Source: Nomia melanderi | Taxonomy: Eukaryota > Arthropoda > Insecta > Hymenoptera > Halictidae | DNA: 64,000 bases | Reading direction: 5' to 3' | NCBI RefSeq assembly: GCF_051020985.1 | Contig: NC_135009.1 | Coordinates: 13,586,606 to 13,650,605 of the forward strand | Shown: positions 14,101 through 26,848 of the stretch, in pieces | How positions within the stretch are numbered: position 1 is the first letter of the stretch | Layout: each line of letters starts with the position of its first letter | Position numbers and translations under genes: made by a program | The notes under the pieces: generated by a model | The model's input: the letters and a program-made list of their open reading frames with translations, nothing else | The model's database searches: none | Told to the model about the DNA's origin: nothing

Positions 14101-17100
14101 GATATTTAATATTTAACATTCGCGTAAGTCTACCAAAAATATTTTCTTCCTATTCCACAAACATACTTCTCAAATAAGTAATCCAGTAGTGTCTCAACAA
14201 ATTGGTTGCATAAATTAAATTTAAAGCGTCCTCGAAGCTTTATGAAGAAATTAACGCAGTATGCAACGTTCAATATTAAATTAACGTAATCACTTTGCTT
14301 CCTCGAAACTGAATAGTAACTATAGAGATAAAGCGGTGCGTGTCTCACCACTCTGCTTGACGGTTATTATTTACGACAACGATAATACAATTTTCGAAGA
14401 GAAAAAAAGAATGTGTAAAAGAAATAATCAACGTTCACGCGTGTCGTTCTTAAACTCGAGAACAAGGCTAACAGCGTTTCTGTGTTCCTTGAAGCAGTCT
14501 CACGGAGGACAATCTTATTCTTCCGCTTCATGACTAATCGCCGCAACAAATTACCCGGTAATTTGTATCTAGAGAAACGCGGTCGGAATAAACGATACGG
14601 CGGTCTTGCATGCGTACAGCGTCCGGTATTATGCAAATACTCCGTTCGATATGGCTGTTGCATTGACTCGCATTTATTTCTTCGTTTTTATCGATGCGTA
14701 ATCTAATTCAAACGACAAGATACTAGGAACGCGTGAGAAACATTGATTCATTCAGACCAGTTAAACGATTACATACAAGAAGGAGTAACTATACATCAAC
14801 ACGTTCGCGACCGGCGTTTGTTTCTAACTTCATAGTTACAATATTTACAATATTACAATCATTATTAAATACGTTGAATCATCTTCACAAAACGCAAATA
14901 AAAGTCGCGTTTCTCGATACTAATACAAGTGATAAATTTCTTTAAGAAGGATTAAAAAATGTGCGTCACAAATACGTCAGCTAATCGATTGCTAATTATC
15001 CTGGTTGTCAGGAGAAACAAACAAATATATCACGCTGTTTGCGAACGTGTGAATTACTCATTGATGGACGAAAGGAAAATGAAAACACACGTTGTCGGAT
15101 GCTGCACCACTCTGTGGTCATAGGGATTGTACTCTTCCTCGTACTCCTGCACGCTCTTCTTCTTCTTCTGATCCTCGAGCTCCAGAACGTAGACGCCGTT
15201 GCCATTGTGTCCTGAGTCGTAACTGCAACGCAAATGTACAATTAAAAAACCAGAATTTTACCACTATCGTTGGAAATACGATTCTACCGAACACAACGTA
15301 CCCATTCTGATTGATCTTCGCCGGCGTGGACCACTTCTTGGTGTCCAGTCCATCCTGAAAGAAGAAAATACGCTTATTAATCGTCGGGGATGTCAGTAAT
15401 TACTGAAAACATTAGTACACGAAGAAACAACAATTATCTTTCATTTGAATACAATCCGCGTAACAAATCATGCTAATGTTCTCCTCGATTCGTTAGTAAA
15501 CCGCGTGTTACGAAACCGATTACAAAAGCGATTATCTAATAAATCGATGTCCATTCGTTTCTCGGTGTCCGGAGTTTTGACGATCGTATCTCGAGTCAAT
15601 TAAAAGCATTATGAGGATTGTCTACAGCCATGATAGTCCTCGAAGCTCATAAATAACTCTTGTCTTTCAACAATCCGAAAAGCGTCACGCGTTTCTTCAA
15701 TATTCACTCGATTTTAATATTCGCCTGTCGCCTCGCCGATCGAACCAAGCAGATGAGCTGAATTAATACCGTAAGTGGTTGTCTTTAATCAAGTGCGAAG
15801 GTTATGTAACTAGGCGTACTCGGATGAAATTTTAATTCGCTTGTATCGTAATTTACATATCTAAGGAGGCGATTATTCAATCATTTTTTAGAGGAACTCT
15901 TTCGCTTGCCATACGCGCCAACAATTCTCATTATTACTCCTATCATTTCTCTTATTAGTAATCAGTGAGATCTCAATAATTGCGGAATGAAAGGATTAAA
16001 ATGGATCACTTCAAGTTGCTCGATAATACTGATGTCACCGCGTAGTTCGTCGATCAATGCGTCGATTACGCGTTCACGGGTTAATGAAAATCAACGAACG
16101 CTTCCTGGTAATAGATTTGCGATCTAAATTCGCGTCGTGTCGATTAGGCGGCTCTTTGTCAGCCGTGATTCACGGTCGAGGATGAATAGCCGGCCTGGAA
16201 CATAGAACGGTGGCCCAAACAAATCAGAGATTGATGATAAGGGGCTTTTGTGTGCCCGGCGCGGATAAGTCGTGCTGTTTGAAATATAAGCTTCGCGGGC
16301 AACAACGGCAAAAATTGCCATAGCAGTTCATGCTGCGCGAATTAAAATGATTCGCGCCGTTCGCACAGTAAGTCGCTTCGTAGTGCGCGACAGGAATCGT
16401 TGGGGAGTCTAGTATGCGTTACTATACATACACGAGGCGATTGAAACGATTTCAATGATTTATGTTTGACAAACAGATCGATCTTTTCAACGCTGTCCGC
16501 ATGGCGTTCAGTGTACTAGTTTCTTTTTATCGTGACGGTTATTTAAACCTGAATTCATTTTTCGACTGATCGAAGTTGTAGATTTATGCATTGCGAATTT
16601 TGAAGTTATAACGCAAGGTGCTTGAAATATTGGGAATATCGATAATAGAATTAACACGATTTATTGAAGTTGTTTAGAAATTTCCTTTGTCGATCAGTTT
16701 CAGATGTTTGCTGCGTTGCAAGGATGTTTAGAGATGCACCGAACCATCCGAGCTCCCCTGTCCTCCGCCGTATGAATGATTCAAACTTGGTCAGTTACCT
16801 AAAGTCGACGTTTGACTTTCGCGAATCGCGACACGTGAAACCGGCAGCGAAGGAAAAAATGAACTAAGCGTATGCAAAATATCGCGAGAAGATTAAACGG
16901 CGTTTGAATGTCAAGTCACGTCTCGAGTGGCCGTCGAAACGTAGAAGGGAACACTGTATCCTCAATGCCAATGATCGTCTGCGTGGATCCATCCTTCAGC
17001 CTCTCGGAAGTCGGATCGATCGCTTCCTCTGACTTTGAATATTCAATGAAAAATCGCGTTTTTCAAATTGAAATATAGATACCGACTCTACGCTGTTCAT

Positions 17101-20100
17101 CGTCGAATCCAATATTTATTCGTAACGGAACTCCTTTTGCTCTAGATCGATTCACTTCGATGTTACAACCGATATATGAAGAAATCGAAGAGGAATCCAC
17201 GATTACAATTTTTCTAATGATTACGTGTTAATCACGGTAAACGCTCGGTTGTTGTGATGTCAAGGAAAAATGGAAATTCGAAACGAGATTCCTTCGTGTC
17301 TCGCGGATGCTGCGTCTATCGATCGATCGGCATTGACGAGTAATTGCGATTCCGCTATCCTGCGAGTGGGTTACATCACCGCGAACTTTTAGTAAAGAAA
17401 CCGCCGTTTAATGAGTGCCGACACGCAAATATTTCTATCCGAGCAGCTGGCCTGTTCGAGGAGCCGGCGATCACAAACGGGATTTTCCGTTTACGTAGAT
17501 CAATCGGCGGCCGATCGTACGGCGACTCGGTTATCGTCGTTTACTAGACTTTTATCGCGTCAACATCGTTTCGCCGCGATAAAGGGCAGGGAACGGCGAC
17601 GAATAGACCGCCGATTTTCGTGCAATTACGGAAAATTTGTATTCGAAATTTGAAATATATTGACATCTTGTCCGAAAAGAAACCTGGAAAATCGAATTAG
17701 ACTTTAGAGTCACTTTAGAGCCACTGCTTGAACTATATCCTTACAAGTTACTGTATAAATAATGTATATTCTAATTACTAGTGCCTGACTAATTAAAAAA
17801 GGTGACATAACGAGAATAACGGAATACTGAATAGAAAAATTGCGTCGAGGAAACGTGGCAAGTTCATAGTTTAATATTCATGCGCACGATCATGATAATG
17901 ACACGAGGATAATTGTTCGACTATGAATCAGAATAAAAACGAATTGATCGCACGTCGAATGGATGCGTCGAGGATATCGATGTCAGATAGTCGGTACAGT
18001 TGCATCACTGAAGATGCAGAAGATACTCGCGTCTGACCAACGACGTCTGTATCTACTACTGATCCGACGAGCCGGGTGCACCGGCCGATCCTACGTACCG
18101 GGTGACTCGGAAGCACGCGTGAGAAACTCGCCGGATTATCAATCAAATTCGAGAAGCTTTTCAAGTATCGGATTAAATCATTCGAAACGCAAAGCTCGTT
18201 AAATCCGATGTAACGAAGAATGCTAATCACATCCAATAACAGCCAATCGATCACTTTTCACGGATTACTCGAACGAATATTCTAAACGATCAAATTCTTA
18301 CTGATATCTCCGTCGATTCGTTCGCATGTAACAAGGATGAACAGAAAATGGCGGATTTCGTAAGCTCTCGAATGAATTCGTCACCTTCAATTTCTACCGA
18401 GCGAATCGTCACTTTTAACGCAACGACATTAATCCCTATCGTTCCTCGCAATCGAGTGTTTCACGAAGACCGAGACTTTCGAAACAACGAGGAGCAAGGA
18501 AAAACTTAATCACCGCTGACCGCAAGTCCACCGCGCTGGAATTCGCAAATAGAGTGAATCAACGTAGGAAATCGGTAAGGACGGAATAAATCATAGCGTT
18601 CCGCGAACGTAGGCATAACAGGGAGCGCTGCAACTGTAACAGAGTGCGAAGAACGCGGCACAGATATTCCGGGCACGGTGTAATTTGATTCGCGTTACGC
18701 GTCACTAATTAACGATTCCCAATGACGAGTCATTGAGATCTGTTAATCTCCGACGCGCGAATTGAATTACAACAATTATCGTCCCACTAAGCTCGCGGGG
18801 AGCGACCGGTGAATCGGAATGTCTGTTCCAGAAAACTGAAAATCGTTAATCGGGTCGTTTGGTTTGCATCGATCGTTTTTTCTACGCGCAACTCATGTAT
18901 GTAAATTTGTTCATTAAAGGCACACGAATGTCGTTCGAGAAATGGAAAAGAACATCGGTTATTACGTAGTATCGTTCGTACACCGAATTAAAATTCAAAA
19001 CCGTTCGGTCATACCGATGTTACTAATTAAACGCGTCGATGCTTCTGTCTGTTTTTGATGGATACCGTCGTTAACGTGATTTATAGGATTCTCGTTTACT
19101 TACGCGACATTCCGCGATCCTATCGCGTTTCCTTACATTGAATTTTTAACGAAACGATAACGTTCAAGTTCAGTGGATTATAATAATCGAGAATTTGAAG
19201 AAACTGAATTTCCACTGAAAATCGAATAATCGAGTAGTAAAGCTTCTGTACATAGAGATTTTCACGATCACTGATAAACAGATAAGTGAGTGGGGGAATT
19301 CGGAGAAAGATAAAAGAAAAGAAGGTTAGAAATCTGTTTCTTTAAACGAGAGGTGCCGTTCGATTCGCCGGAAATCGCTTGAATGGAATAATCCGCGATG
19401 TTCCTCGAATTGTCGATTTTAATTAAAAACCCATTATTCTTTTCGTACGTTCCAGCAGATAAGCCTGTTATGGGAAGACCGTGCTCTTCAAGATTTGATC
19501 CGTTAATTCTTGTTTTTTCCTTTTCTACTTGAAGCGATTAAATGTTGCACGATAACATCGTTTATCGATCCGTTCGATCACTGTCCTGCCAATGGTCGCG
19601 TGTCTGCGGTGTGCGACGTAGGGATGAGCGAAATACCGGCTAATCAGTCTAATCGGTGGCTAAACAATCCTCGGTTGATCCCGCGCGATTATGTATTTAC
19701 ACGTACGCGTTAGACAAACTATCTATCACTTTCGACACCGTACGGAAAATCTCGCGCCGATAAGAATGATCCGTTACGTTCTTTAATTCGAAACTCGAGG
19801 CGCGGCATTGATAAATATCGATAATCCCCTTGTCGCTTTCTTTAATCGAGCATGTTGAAGGATGCTGACGATTGCACTTTAATTTGCTGAAAGATAAACA
19901 CGAAATTCGAGAAGCCGCTCGACGAGATAAAGAAACTTGAATGATCTTTCGATAACATCGACAATCTGCACGGAGACTCTCGAAGTTTCGGATTCTTTCG
20001 AATTCTCAGAGGGAAGAACGCACTCGGGAGCGAAGGGGAAATGGAGGAAGAAACGAGAATAGAAACTGGAAGAATGTCAAGATTCTAAACTTTGAATTTC

Positions 20101-23100
20101 TGAAAACTTCGAACATTTACGAACCTTAAGAAATTAGTAATCCACTTAGCTCGCGCTAATTTCGAAACATCAAGGAAACCTCTACGAATTCTTAATAAAT
20201 TAACAATCTTCTCTTTTAAGTTAACAATATATCAGTCGCTCAGAAGCCAACGTTAAGTCTAGAAGGCAAAAACCGAAAGAAAAATCAGAGGATATCAAAA
20301 AATCGACTTAACCGCATTGGCTTCCGAGTGACTCATATACTTTCACTATTTCCAAGACTTCGAGCCAACTTCGAGCCTTATCGAACTCAAAGCCTTCGCG
20401 GAATAGTAATCTTAATAAATTCTTCGCAATATTGGCAAGTTGACATTCACGAATAATATCAAATGGATAACACCTCAGCATATTTCCGAGCGGTTTCGAC
20501 GACGCTTTCGAAACGCTAGACCGCGACCAACGGATGAAATTCACCGAAAACCGGCGGAAAATCGTTTCCCAAAGTTTTCCGGCGTGTTCGCCGGTGACGT
20601 CAGCCAGCGGAGAGAGACGCGCAGTAACGCTCCTCTCGAAAATGTCCGGCCGAGAGTGACGTGTGCCGGGATTAACGAGATTAGCCAGAAACGCGCGAGA
20701 AGAACACCGGCAATTTAGCGTCGGGTAATCGCCAACTATGACACCAGCTTCGCCGGAAATTTCGCGGAATGAACCGCTCCCGTCTTAGAAGATCGCATTA
20801 GCGGCTGGCAGGCATCGAAACGACCGAGTTCCCGAAACGAGCAACGGGGAACACGCGACGAAGAGCTTTTTAGCCGAACGTTGCAAGTGTACATTATCAT
20901 CGAACTCTGCGTTCGTTTACGTAACTTTCTCGCCGCACGAATGGAGTTTCGGTGTAAGTCTCTCTATCTGGGCTGACGACGATCTGCACGACAACAACAA
21001 ACACGATCCGCCAAATGCAAACGGTCGGTCGTAAAGAAATTAACGGCGAACCGCACTTCGATTCGCCGATGTTTGTCGGATCATTCAGCACGAAACTGTT
21101 CGGTGCGATCGAGAGTATACCTGATTTCTTGTAGAAGTTGCGAGGTGCGTTAGTGAGATATTAGTGAACATTTCAGTCGATTTTAACCCTTTGCAAACGA
21201 GAATTTTCTAAGATACTCGAAACCTTTAATAGAGAAAGATAATTCATGTAATGGAGTTCTGAATACTAAAGAAGAGCGTATCGATCTTTTGTTATATAAA
21301 TAATTCAGTTATGTATTGGTAACTTTGTATCTCCGACATGAAAGTTTGTTGTTTGCGATATGCTGTTCGTTCTCGAAGGGTTAAAGTGACTAACGTATGC
21401 AAATGTTCGAAATTCTGAAGCTATCAGAATGAAAATTAAATTATTTCTTAACTACGATCGATACAACTACTTTATCGTTAATCGTTCATTAGGAAAACGA
21501 ACAATTCATGAAATCTGAACTCAATAAAATACATGATTCACAGTCCGCGCAACCGCAGATACGTACCATTATCTTATTTATTTCCTCGTTACGCAAGGAA
21601 ATCCCTTGGAAACAATTGAACTTTGAGGCCGACTTGAAAACTCGGATTTATGCAAGATGGTAGCGCAGACCATCGATAATCCAGCTTTATCGTCGAGGAA
21701 GATTAACTTCGTCTACGGAGTCGAACGCTCGCGGTAAATAACTTTGTTTCCGATCTAACCGACATACTTTCTAGCCGCGCGATCATAATCGAGCAGCGGC
21801 TCGCCGGAGAAAAAGGGCTCTGTGTCTGCTGCTCCGTTTCTTGCGAATATGGGATCGAACGGAGTCCACGAACTATTGGCCAACCGAATAGAAAGTTATT
21901 TCACGGTTTCTGATCGGCAGATTGCATCGACCGACTCGCAGGGATCTGATAACGCGTCGACACATTTCTATTAATTCCTCCTTACTTTTACCGGGGATTT
22001 TCGAAACGCTATAAATACCTTGATATCCCATTGAAACGTTCCATGCGTCGACTGCGGACGCAACCGAACAACGAACACCGATATGTATTGCAACAATTGC
22101 TGTGCAATAAAACTTTTATCGCTCGGCTACGGATACTCGCGCGTTCTCGATGCGTTTAGCAAAATAACCGTTGCAATCCAATTTCTTGTAACCTCTATAT
22201 CGCCCCGGACGTATTAAAATTCTCTACGAGGAAATAAAGTTCCACTTGCTCTAAACGTTGGGAAACTCGTGGCCGAAGAGTGAAAACCGCATTTCCGATA
22301 TCGTGCGACGAGTCGAGTTTTGTTAGTGTTATCGTATTCACCATGACTGTTGTTACCGTTACCGGCTAGATAATAATTCGCTATTTTCAGCGAACATTGA
22401 ATAGACCCTCGCGCCGTTTAACTTCCGTCTCGCGTTATCGATGCACTGAAATCAAGCAAGAACTCCGCTGAATTTGTTTAACGTACATTTTTAGTATAAA
22501 CACCCCCCTCCGGCCGACGATCGGTTTATTTCGAACGAAACACGACCCTGAAACGAGCATGAGATATTGCCGTTCGATTCGAACGGTCGCAAATTCGAGT
22601 GCATAAACGCGAATTTCCATAGATACTCGCGGTCCGCTCATGAATAAAGAATATTTCAGGTAACCGGTAATTTCAACGAGCGAACCGATGAACAAACGGT
22701 TTTCAGTAGAACGAGCCAATATATTCGCTCTCGTTCTACTTGGAATCTTTGAGCCTCCATTATCGGGAACGCTCGCCGTTCGTTTTCTCTATGTCGTCCG
22801 ATTCAAAATACGAACACCGTTTGCGTTTTACATTTCAGAAATACCGCACGTGCCGAGGAGTCGTTCGGTAAACATCGATGCTATCTCGATACGCCGAGCA
22901 CAAATTGATGCACAGAGTACACGCGACAGTACGGTCGTTACATCGAGAACATCTCGTTTCGCGGGTCGTAAAGCGAGCAAACTTTACTCTGTTTGAAGAT
23001 CGTCTGGTTTACTAATATATCGTCGAATCTTCGAGTTCTAATGTACATTTTTCTTCCAACGCGAACACGTGAACGGTACTTCGGAATATTTATTATCACG

Positions 23101-26100
23101 TGCACGCGTTCGAGAGTACTCCCTAATCTCAAGGTTTCTAGGCTCGACTATCGCGCGACCAAATCCGACCGCGCAATTTCTATGATCCAGCAGCGATTTT
23201 TGGCCGACTCTACGCGGGCCAATCCTCTTTCTACCGAACCGTCGACCTTGCGATAAAAACCGAGAACAAACAATTCGCCGCTTAGCCACGGGATACAACT
23301 GTTTCTGTAAATATTGACTATCTCGACAGAGGAATTGCTACCTGTATATTTCCATTCGACAGATCCACTCGAAAATATCCAGCTCGAGTACTCTGCTAGG
23401 TCGTTGCCGATTAAAGCATTTGATTTCGAATCGTTAGTAAATCTCGATGCCTGCGGCAGCTCATCCCCAATTTGCTCGGATGATTCTTGCCGCTTGCACC
23501 GGTACAATGTACGAACCGAACGGCAAGAATTTATTGGACTTAAGATTCATAATAGCCCCCTAAAAATTGAACACATATCTAATTATATTGTAAAAATTAC
23601 AGGCAATCGTAACAATTCAAGAGTTGTAACACTGATTGCTAGTTCGATAGGAGTAGCTTATTTTCATAAAATAAACCTTATTCGTGAAACAGAAAAAGGA
23701 CATTACGTTTCGCTGTAATTAGAGCACGATACACGCCCACTCAAACTTCAGACCGACGACGATTTTATTTTCGCCAAGAATCAATCAAGACGCGCGTAAT
23801 TACGTAAACTACGGTTCATTAGTCGCGTCGATAACCGAGTTTCTAATTAATTCGCAATCTCTGAGCGGTCTCGTCATAGACAATCTCTCGATCGCCGGAA
23901 ATTCGGCCGACAGATTATCGAGGCCCGGCCGTGAAACTCTTCGCGCGGCCGATGCGGGCGACTTGTTGCTGGAAATAGCCGAGGATCGATCCGATCCGCC
24001 GGTTTAATTGGAAAAGTCACGGGGACCGTTATCAGGAGTTTCCTAAAAAGTTCCACGACCGTGCTCACCTCAGCCGCGGCATTATCAGAAAGCACGATCT
24101 TCGAAAACAACAGGCAGCGCAGAGGACAGAGAGACGGGGCTGAGTAATCGACACAACAAACATTTGATATCGTGGCTAACGCCTGTTATTCAGGCCAATC
24201 ATCTTTTTATGAGATTACGCTACCGACGCGTAGGTGTTTCCCCAGGAGTATCGGTCTCTCTGTTATTCGAGGAAAATTACGGGCGACCGTACACGTAAAT
24301 AGAGGATACATCAATTGTAAAGTTCGATTATCTAAGGTGTACCGGTTTGGACTTTAACGTCTCGCGGATACTTGGACCCGATCGTGGACGACGAGATCAC
24401 GATACAGCACGATTCGGTGCGATCCTCCGAGTCTCAGAGTTCAACATTGTTGTTTTTTATCTTAGACACATACCGCTGGACTGATAATTTCACGGTACGC
24501 CTGTCGAAGATCTTAAGCGTGAACCGTGCTCTTTCGGAGGAATTATCTTAAGTCGGTAATCCTGCGGTTTAGGATTTCGTCATTTTTCGAACGTTCCAAT
24601 CTTCGAACTTGTACCCTCGAATTTTCAATGTTTCGAATTTTAATGTTTGACGTTTAAATTTAACGATCTTCGCACTTTTGAATTAGTAATCGAATACACG
24701 AATACTCGGATAGTAAGGTAATTGGTTAATCAAATAGCAGGTCATTAAAACACCTAATTAGGAATACGTAACTACGCAAATATTCGAATCCCCAAAACAA
24801 GGAAATGTTCGAATGTGTACACGTTTTAGGTTACGTAACTTCCGGTGCTACTAGACTTCCGATAGTCTGGTACGTTTTCTTTGTAATTAACGCTCAATCT
24901 TATTACACTGTGATTTCTCTACTGTTCAGAATAATTTTGAATGTAAATTACCGTTACGGTTTATTTTCCTCGGGACAGTTTCCAGTTCAAATCATTAGCC
25001 GCAAGGATCATCGATCCCTAGCATAGATATCAGTTCGCGGTTCCGCACGTGCAATAATCTAATCACATCCAGTTTGTGTAATTCGATCTGTTTACCAGAC
25101 CTCTCTGAATTTCCATTTATCGTTGTATCGAGAGATCGATGATTACGAATGATCACGATTTCTCGGAGATTACCGTTGAAAGTTTTCAACTTGAAATCCG
25201 GAAAATTCCGTCATCTTGAATAGAGGCCGCCCTATTTAATGAAATATTAAATATAAATTCTTTCAATCAAATCTCTGAATTTCCACTTATCGTTTTATCG
25301 AGATATCGATGATTACGAGTGATTACGATTTCTCGAAGACTACCGTTGGAAGTTCTCAATTTGAATTCATGAAAATTCCGACATCTTGAATAGAAGCCGC
25401 CCTATTTAATTAAATATTAAATATTAAATATTATATATTCAATATTCAGTATTCAATATTAAATATTCAACACTTCAATGTCAACAACAGTACAACAGAA
25501 CGAATAACCTCAAAGGCAATACGAGACAAACTAAAAATCGTTGAATGCCTTTCGTTCGCAAAATTCGAATCTAACGAACCGCCAACAAAAACTGAAACCG
25601 GCAAAAAGAAAGAAAGAGGGGAACGAGTGGTATGGTGGAACCGTGGTAATCACAATACAAAGGACACGCAGTTTCACTAACCGTTCGGCAGAAGTGGTTC
25701 ATGCTTTTTTTCCCTATTAAATTTCACGACCTAATGACGTAGTTCCGAAACGGAAAAAAATCTTCCGATGCTTACTTATACACCTCGTATCCCGGGTAAA
25801 AACGAACTCGTTCTGATTTAAATTGACTCACTATCTCCCTGTACGGTGTATTAACGTCACACGGCCTGCAGTTCCGGGCGATATTGTCCTTCAACGAGGA
25901 GAATTTTTCGTTTCGGACTCAGACTTTCCTTTCCCTCTTGCTTCTTGCTCGCGATCGATCACCTCGCAGCGAATTCGAGACGGTCGAACCGTTCGATTCC
26001 CAACGAAACACATACCGAAAAACCGTTTGTCAGAGCCAATGATCGATATTAGGAAAAACCAAGTGCGTCGATTATTCGAGCTCCGAATCGATCGATCGGT

Positions 26101-26848
26101 ATCCCCGTGTAGGCTATATTTCCGCACTCATCCGAATTATTAAATAATCCACCTCCCTTCAAATTGGCTTAATGAAAATCGAACGATGATTATCGACCCG
26201 GAACAGTCGAGTGCGCGATAAAGCGTGTCGCATTCTAAACAGATTTGCTTAATGAAAAACGAACGATGATTATCGAGCGGAACACAGAAAATGGTTCTTA
26301 ATTAAAAAGAAATCGTGCCCATACATCTGAAACTGAATGATCTGTTTTCTGTATCTAATTTAATCTCGCGACCTAATCGCAGCTGTCACGCGCAATAAAC
26401 GTGAACTTTAGCAAAACAGAGTTGCTGCCAAGAAGCACTCGACTATCGCTAGTCGATCCAAAATTTCGATTCTCTAAGACGCGTGAGGATAATTTCAAAT
26501 ATGACCTTAGAACATTAGTAAAATGAAGCATACCGATCTAACATGCTACAAGAAAACAAACAAAATGTTCAATTCGATTAAACTACTATAATAAGGGTTG
26601 AATATTCTCAACGGTTGAGACTGACCATAAAATATAGCTCGGTATATTCGAAGCGTCCCTCTCGTTCGAAAATCAGTTGGCCGTGTTCGAATGGTACACG
26701 TGTGGCGGCACGTGTAAACAAGAGGCAGCGAAGAGCAGAAGCGTCAAAACAACGTACGGGCCGGTTGGTAAAGTAAACGGGCGCCAAGAGGGTACGACGC
26801 AATGTCACTCACCGAGCTCGATGTAAATCCGAAATTGTCGTGGGACAT
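5126..26848 (-). CDS. Proton-coupled amino acid transporter (SLC36/PAT, pathetic-like)
   Basis: Multi-pass membrane symporter of the AAAP/SLC36 family, which moves small amino acids with protons at the plasma or lysosomal membrane. Coding exons read on the minus strand: 26813-26848, 15302-15354, 15091-15222, 13644-13916, 10382-10487 (provisional), 5892-6164, 5453-5807, 5126-5370. The joins keep phase and total 1473 nt (490 residues), a usual family length. The N-terminus is hydrophilic with a KKKK run. TM1 carries the family signature LLHLLKGSLGTGILAMPKAF; later landmarks are LTYP, a PLENEMKKP loop after an EAIGV helix end, and a C-terminal GLLGLIVGTYTSL helix. The start exon encodes MSHDNFGFTSSS and ends at a strong GTGAGT donor in phase with the exon at 15354; it is isolated by an 11.5 kb intron. 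Family assignment is firm. The first exon is probable, and the exon at 10382-10487 is the weak point. Confidence 0.85.
6222..6615. mobile_element. TTAA-bounded MITE-like element, 13-bp perfect TIR
   Basis: The two ends are exact inverted copies: TTAACGCTTTGAC at 6222-6234 and GTCAAAGCGTTAA at 6603-6615, enclosing 394 bp with no coding capacity. TTAA at both ends followed by C is the arrangement made by piggyBac-superfamily transposition (TTAA duplication), so a non-autonomous piggyBac-like element is the best reading. It sits in a transporter intron. I saw no second copy of this exact family in the window. Confidence 0.55.
8632..9032. mobile_element. TTAA-bounded element, CTGCCA-type ends, with internal tandem repeat
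   Basis: The left end reads TTAACACTGCCATGG. The reverse complement of the right end reads TTAACACATTGACTGCCACG, the same motif with a short gap. The same end motif occurs at 59133-59341, so this is a small repeated family. An 82-bp tandem array fills the middle. No coding capacity. Confidence 0.4.
8705..8930. repeat. 82-bp tandem repeat, nearly three copies
   Basis: The unit beginning GAATGAAAATATTTAG starts at 8705, 8787 and 8869, a constant 82-bp spacing. Copies one and two are almost identical and the third is shortened by small deletions. The repeat is AT-rich with TATATA runs and lies inside the element 8632-9032. Confidence 0.85.
10241..10350. repeat. 54-bp tandem duplication
   Basis: The unit starting TTCCAAGGGAAATCGAA begins at 10241 and again at 10295, about 90 percent identical, with a shorter third fragment. 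The unit is a whole number of codons and stays open on the minus strand just 3' of the provisional transporter exon. The CAG/GTGAAA donor at 10382 argues that it is intronic. Confidence 0.7.
10382..10487 (-). other. Provisional coding exon of the PAT transporter (TM3/4 region)
   Basis: The exon ending at 13644 stops in phase 2 and the exon starting at 6164 begins in phase 0, so a missing piece of length 1 modulo 3 is required between them. This 106-nt open block fits exactly: it adds one base, then 35 codons, and ends at a CAG/GTGAAA donor. It is hydrophobic and contains Q-V-G-Y-C, which loosely resembles the family Q-x-G-x-C motif at this position. Against it, the 3' splice site (before 10487) has no good pyrimidine tract, and the segment seems about ten residues longer than usual. 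Another exon in 6165-13643 could have been missed. Confidence 0.38.
10488..13643 (-). other. Intron of the PAT transporter gene, second part
   Basis: About 3.2 kb between the provisional exon and the TM1-TM2 exon. Apart from a decayed TTAA element at 12964-13117, I see no feature. Patches near 10.7, 11.7 and 12.5 kb are GC- and CpG-richer than their surroundings but hold no convincing exon. Confidence 0.4.
12964..13117. mobile_element. Decayed TTAACCCCTTGCC-family element
   Basis: The right end GGCAAGGGGTTAA (13105-13117) is identical to the right end of the intact element 50675-50880. The left end, TTAAGGATTGCCTG at 12964, is a degraded match to the left end of that element. The interior shares loose similarity only. 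An old copy is likely. Confidence 0.35.
14064..14119. repeat. TATTTAA simple-sequence tract
   Basis: A run of seven- to eight-base units of the type TAATATT or TGATATT in the intron upstream of the TM1 exon of the transporter. Ordinary low-complexity AT sequence. Confidence 0.7.
21183..21384. mobile_element. TTAACCCTTTGC-family MITE-like element
   Basis: The left end TTAACCCTTTGCAAACGAG and the reverse complement of the right end, TTAACCCTTCGAGAACGA, match over most of about 18 bp, enclosing 202 bp with no coding capacity. The family recurs at 47904, 50675, 58983, 60904, 62015 and 63835. The TTAA-CCC...GGG-TTAA structure suggests a piggyBac-like origin. Confidence 0.5.
25103..25412. repeat. 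170-bp imperfect tandem duplication
   Basis: CTCTGAATTTCCA starts at 25103 and again at 25273. The copies stay alignable through GATTACGA, AAAATTCCG and GCCGCCCTATTTAAT, at roughly 85 percent identity. Located in the long transporter intron. Confidence 0.75.
25413..25472. repeat. ATATTAAAT/TTCAATA simple-sequence tract
   Basis: Low-complexity AT units immediately following the second copy of the 170-bp duplication. Confidence 0.65.

Larger units (their letters stand above)
15355..26812 (-). other. 11.5 kb first coding intron of the PAT transporter gene
   Basis: There is no exon I can support here on either strand. The longest open frame (134 codons, plus strand, 23314-23718) has no recognisable family and no splice partners. 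Contents noted: a TTAA element at 21183-21384, a 170-bp tandem duplication at 25103-25412 and an AT simple-sequence tract after it. Long 5' introns often carry enhancers, but nothing in the sequence pinpoints one. Confidence 0.45.

Noticed and set aside
23314..23718. A 134-codon plus-strand open frame in the long transporter intron
   Set aside because: No recognisable motif, no splice sites linking it to other exons and no flanking gene signals. It is the sort of length expected by chance in 11 kb.
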